IMG/VR virus record: IMGVR_UViG_3300042542_005685
Span: 1 to 25,374 of that record
DNA from: a virus
Length of the DNA: 25,374 nucleotides
Direction: 5' to 3' (one strand)
Shown here in pieces: positions 23,777-25,374 of the stretch. How positions within the stretch are numbered: the first letter of the stretch is position 1; each line of letters begins with the position of its first letter. The notes beneath the pieces were generated by a model that worked only from the letters and a program-made list of their open reading frames with translations, was not told the DNA's origin and ran no database searches. The position numbers and the translations under genes were made by a program.

Positions 23777-25374
23777 TCAAACGATAACGACATAAGATCA
23801 CCGTCCACATCAAACTCATAGAATTCTTCTTGGTCAATTTTTTTGTTTTGTTTCACATATTCCTCCATCATAACTCTATTTTTTTCAACCCACTCTACAT
23901 CAACTAAATTTAAAGTGTCATCAATATACATGTAATACGGATCTATCCCAACATTTTTCCAAAATGTTAATTCCATGTCTGACAGTGATAAAACTTCCTC
24001 TAATGTATCTTGGTGCGCTTCTTTCATTGGGTAGCCTCTCACAAGTTCTGTTTGTGTCTTTGTGAATATAGGTCTGTCCTTAGGGTCCTCAATTAAAATA
24101 TCTTCTCTGATTTCAGGTTTGTATACAACCAATAGTGGTTCAATCCTTTTATTAAACGCCGCCATATATCTTGCAATGTTATACTCACCTAATAAATCGG
24201 GGTTCCTTTCTATTTCTTTTTCATCAATCAAATAACAATTTAAAACTAATTCGTCTTTTTTCTTTTGAACATCTCCGTGTGATTTCTTTTCACCGTTATT
24301 AACATAAAAAATTGTATCACCAAGACCAGGGTTCTTACCCTCCTTAATCAAAAGTTCCATGTGAGCTTGACGAGACATCATGTTACCTGCCTTTGTGGTT
24401 TTTGTGATGTGAACTTTATAATCATCAATAGACTGTTTAACACGAGCCTTATTTGCGATTTTAGCCAAAGGAATTTGTCGGTTATACAACTTATCCACAT
24501 ACTCGTAATAGAAATCTAAAAACTCACCGCCCTTACCATCTAATAACATTCGAAGACCTTTATCCAAGAACTCAGCAACATATGTTTGAAGTTTTTTAGA
24601 CTTAATTGTATTACCCGTAAGTTTTACTTTTCCTTTATCGGTAAGAAGTGCGTAGTTTTTACGAGCAACATTAATTGTAGATGGCCAAACACCGTCAATA
24701 TCCAATCCCATTTCACCCCTCAAAAACAAATCATTGTATTCCGCAACATCCGCTTCAGCGCCGACATATTCTTTTCCTTCTTTAACCAATCCGTTAAGAC
24801 CTTTACCTATGTATTTGTATTCATCACGGTCTGACGGAGTTTCAAAGTTCACACCATCCGTGTCCATTACAAGTGGAACATAACCTCGTTTCATAAAAAA
24901 CATAATCATCTGACGAAGATATTGTCTACCTGTACAAGTAATCTGTTCACCCATATCAATATCCCCCCACGGAAACACTTGTGGTGCTGATAATGAACCA
25001 AAGAAAGCGTTGATGAAGATTTTAATTGGTAACTGCTTTCTATCATATGAAATTGCAAGTTTTGGGTCTATTGTTTTAAATTCACTTGCCAAGTTCTTGT
25101 ATTTGATACGAGTATCACGGAAATACTTTAACATACTCTTCATCGCACCTGTAACATCACAAGCGGGAAAGACATCATGAACCAACTGAATAGATGGGTA
25201 TAGTGAAGAGTAGTCAAGTTTTAATACATTTTTAGAGAACCCAACTTGTACCAAACGAGAAAGACCTCCCGTAAACTTTCTTTTTTCCAATTTTCTTGGT
25301 AATGCTAAGTTATGTTTATAAGACCATGAGGACATAATCATTTTCCATAATGTTGCAGTTCCCATTGTTGAAAG
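23773..25374 (-). CDS. Family B DNA polymerase, N-terminal part outside window
   Basis: The frame is open through the right edge (upstream codons give ...LST before the first Met at 25365), so this is the C-terminal polymerase half. Numbering from that Met, motif A is KLDYSSLYPSIQ at residues 49-60 (Asp51), motif B is KIFINAFFG at 115-123 (Lys115, Asn119), and motif C is VMDTDGVNF at 166-174 (Asp168, Asp170). These are the palm and fingers motifs of replicative B-family enzymes such as T4 gp43. The 3'-5' exonuclease domain would lie beyond 25374. Two positions differ from the usual signatures: NAFFG instead of NSxYG and DTDG instead of DTDS. About 350 further residues (thumb and C-terminal tail, ending DVDGDLMSLSFD) follow motif C. 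The C-terminal end overlaps the convergent 110-aa gene. Confidence 0.88.
   Translation of the reverse strand, partial: LSTMGTATLWKMIMSSWSYKHNLALPRKLEKRKFTGGLSRLVQVGFSKNVLKLDYSSLYPSIQLVHDVFPACDVTGAMKSMLKYFRDTRIKYKNLASEFKTIDPKLAISYDRKQLPIKIFINAFFGSLSAPQVFPWGDIDMGEQITCTGRQYLRQMIMFFMKRGYVPLVMDTDGVNFETPSDRDEYKYIGKGLNGLVKEGKEYVGAEADVAEYNDLFLRGEMGLDIDGVWPSTINVARKNYALLTDKGKVKLTGNTIKSKKLQTYVAEFLDKGLRMLLDGKGGEFLDFYYEYVDKLYNRQIPLAKIANKARVKQSIDDYKVHITKTTKAGNMMSRQAHMELLIKEGKNPGLGDTIFYVNNGEKKSHGDVQKKKDELVLNCYLIDEKEIERNPDLLGEYNIARYMAAFNKRIEPLLVVYKPEIREDILIEDPKDRPIFTKTQTELVRGYPMKEAHQDTLEEVLSLSDMELTFWKNVGIDPYYMYIDDTLNLVDVEWVEKNRVMMEEYVKQNKKIDQEEFYEFDVDGDLMSLSFD

Noticed and set aside
1-25374. tRNA genes or other structured RNA genes
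   Set aside because: The gaps between genes are short (mostly under 140 nt) and I see no cloverleaf-like GTTCRA or acceptor-stem pattern in them; only the two hairpin terminators stand out.
1-25374. Integrase, transposase, attachment site or diversity-generating retroelement
   Set aside because: No gene with recombinase, transposase or reverse transcriptase motifs is visible in any frame, and no flanking inverted repeats were seen.

Overview
This window looks like part of the genome of a T4-like contractile-tailed phage (myovirus). It is AT-rich (about two-thirds A+T by eye), densely packed and uses the standard genetic code. Recognisable T4-type parts are a gp18-like tail sheath, gp19-like tail tube, gp15-like sheath terminator, gp13- and gp14-like neck proteins, gp26-like baseplate hub factor, a tape measure, a gp53-like LysM baseplate wedge protein, and a family B DNA polymerase. 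Most genes lack a clear Shine-Dalgarno sequence. That fits a Bacteroidota-type host but does not prove it; the host cannot be read from this window.

Positions 1-19357 form the tail and baseplate module, transcribed leftward (minus strand). In transcription order it holds gp14-like neck, gp15-like terminator, a very large (1071 aa) sheath, a 45-aa microprotein coupled to a HAD-type phosphatase-like enzyme, tail tube, gp26-like hub factor, a 40-aa protein, tape measure, a 2038-aa baseplate protein with seven N-terminal repeats and an internal OmpA-like domain, gp53-like wedge, and a baseplate protein of at least 1002 aa that runs off the left edge. One small plus-strand gene (17448-17597) interrupts the module; it encodes a ribbon-helix-helix DNA-binding protein and sits behind two tandem 11-bp repeats. 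Rho-independent-type hairpins follow the sheath and the tube genes.

Positions 19416-23776 are transcribed rightward: an SNF2-family helicase/translocase, a Mn-type superoxide dismutase fused to an HExxH zincin-like domain, the gp13-like neck protein, and a small beta-rich protein. This block converges on a leftward family B DNA polymerase gene (from 23773, N-terminal part outside the window).

The octamer TATTTATA, always in the sense orientation of the gene, lies 3-33 nt before at least six genes on both strands, with TATTTATT before three more. It is a candidate phage-specific promoter element linking the neck, tail and SOD genes. The most unusual items are the zincin-SOD fusion, the RHH regulator with its tandem-repeat candidate operator, and the OmpA-like domain inside a baseplate protein.
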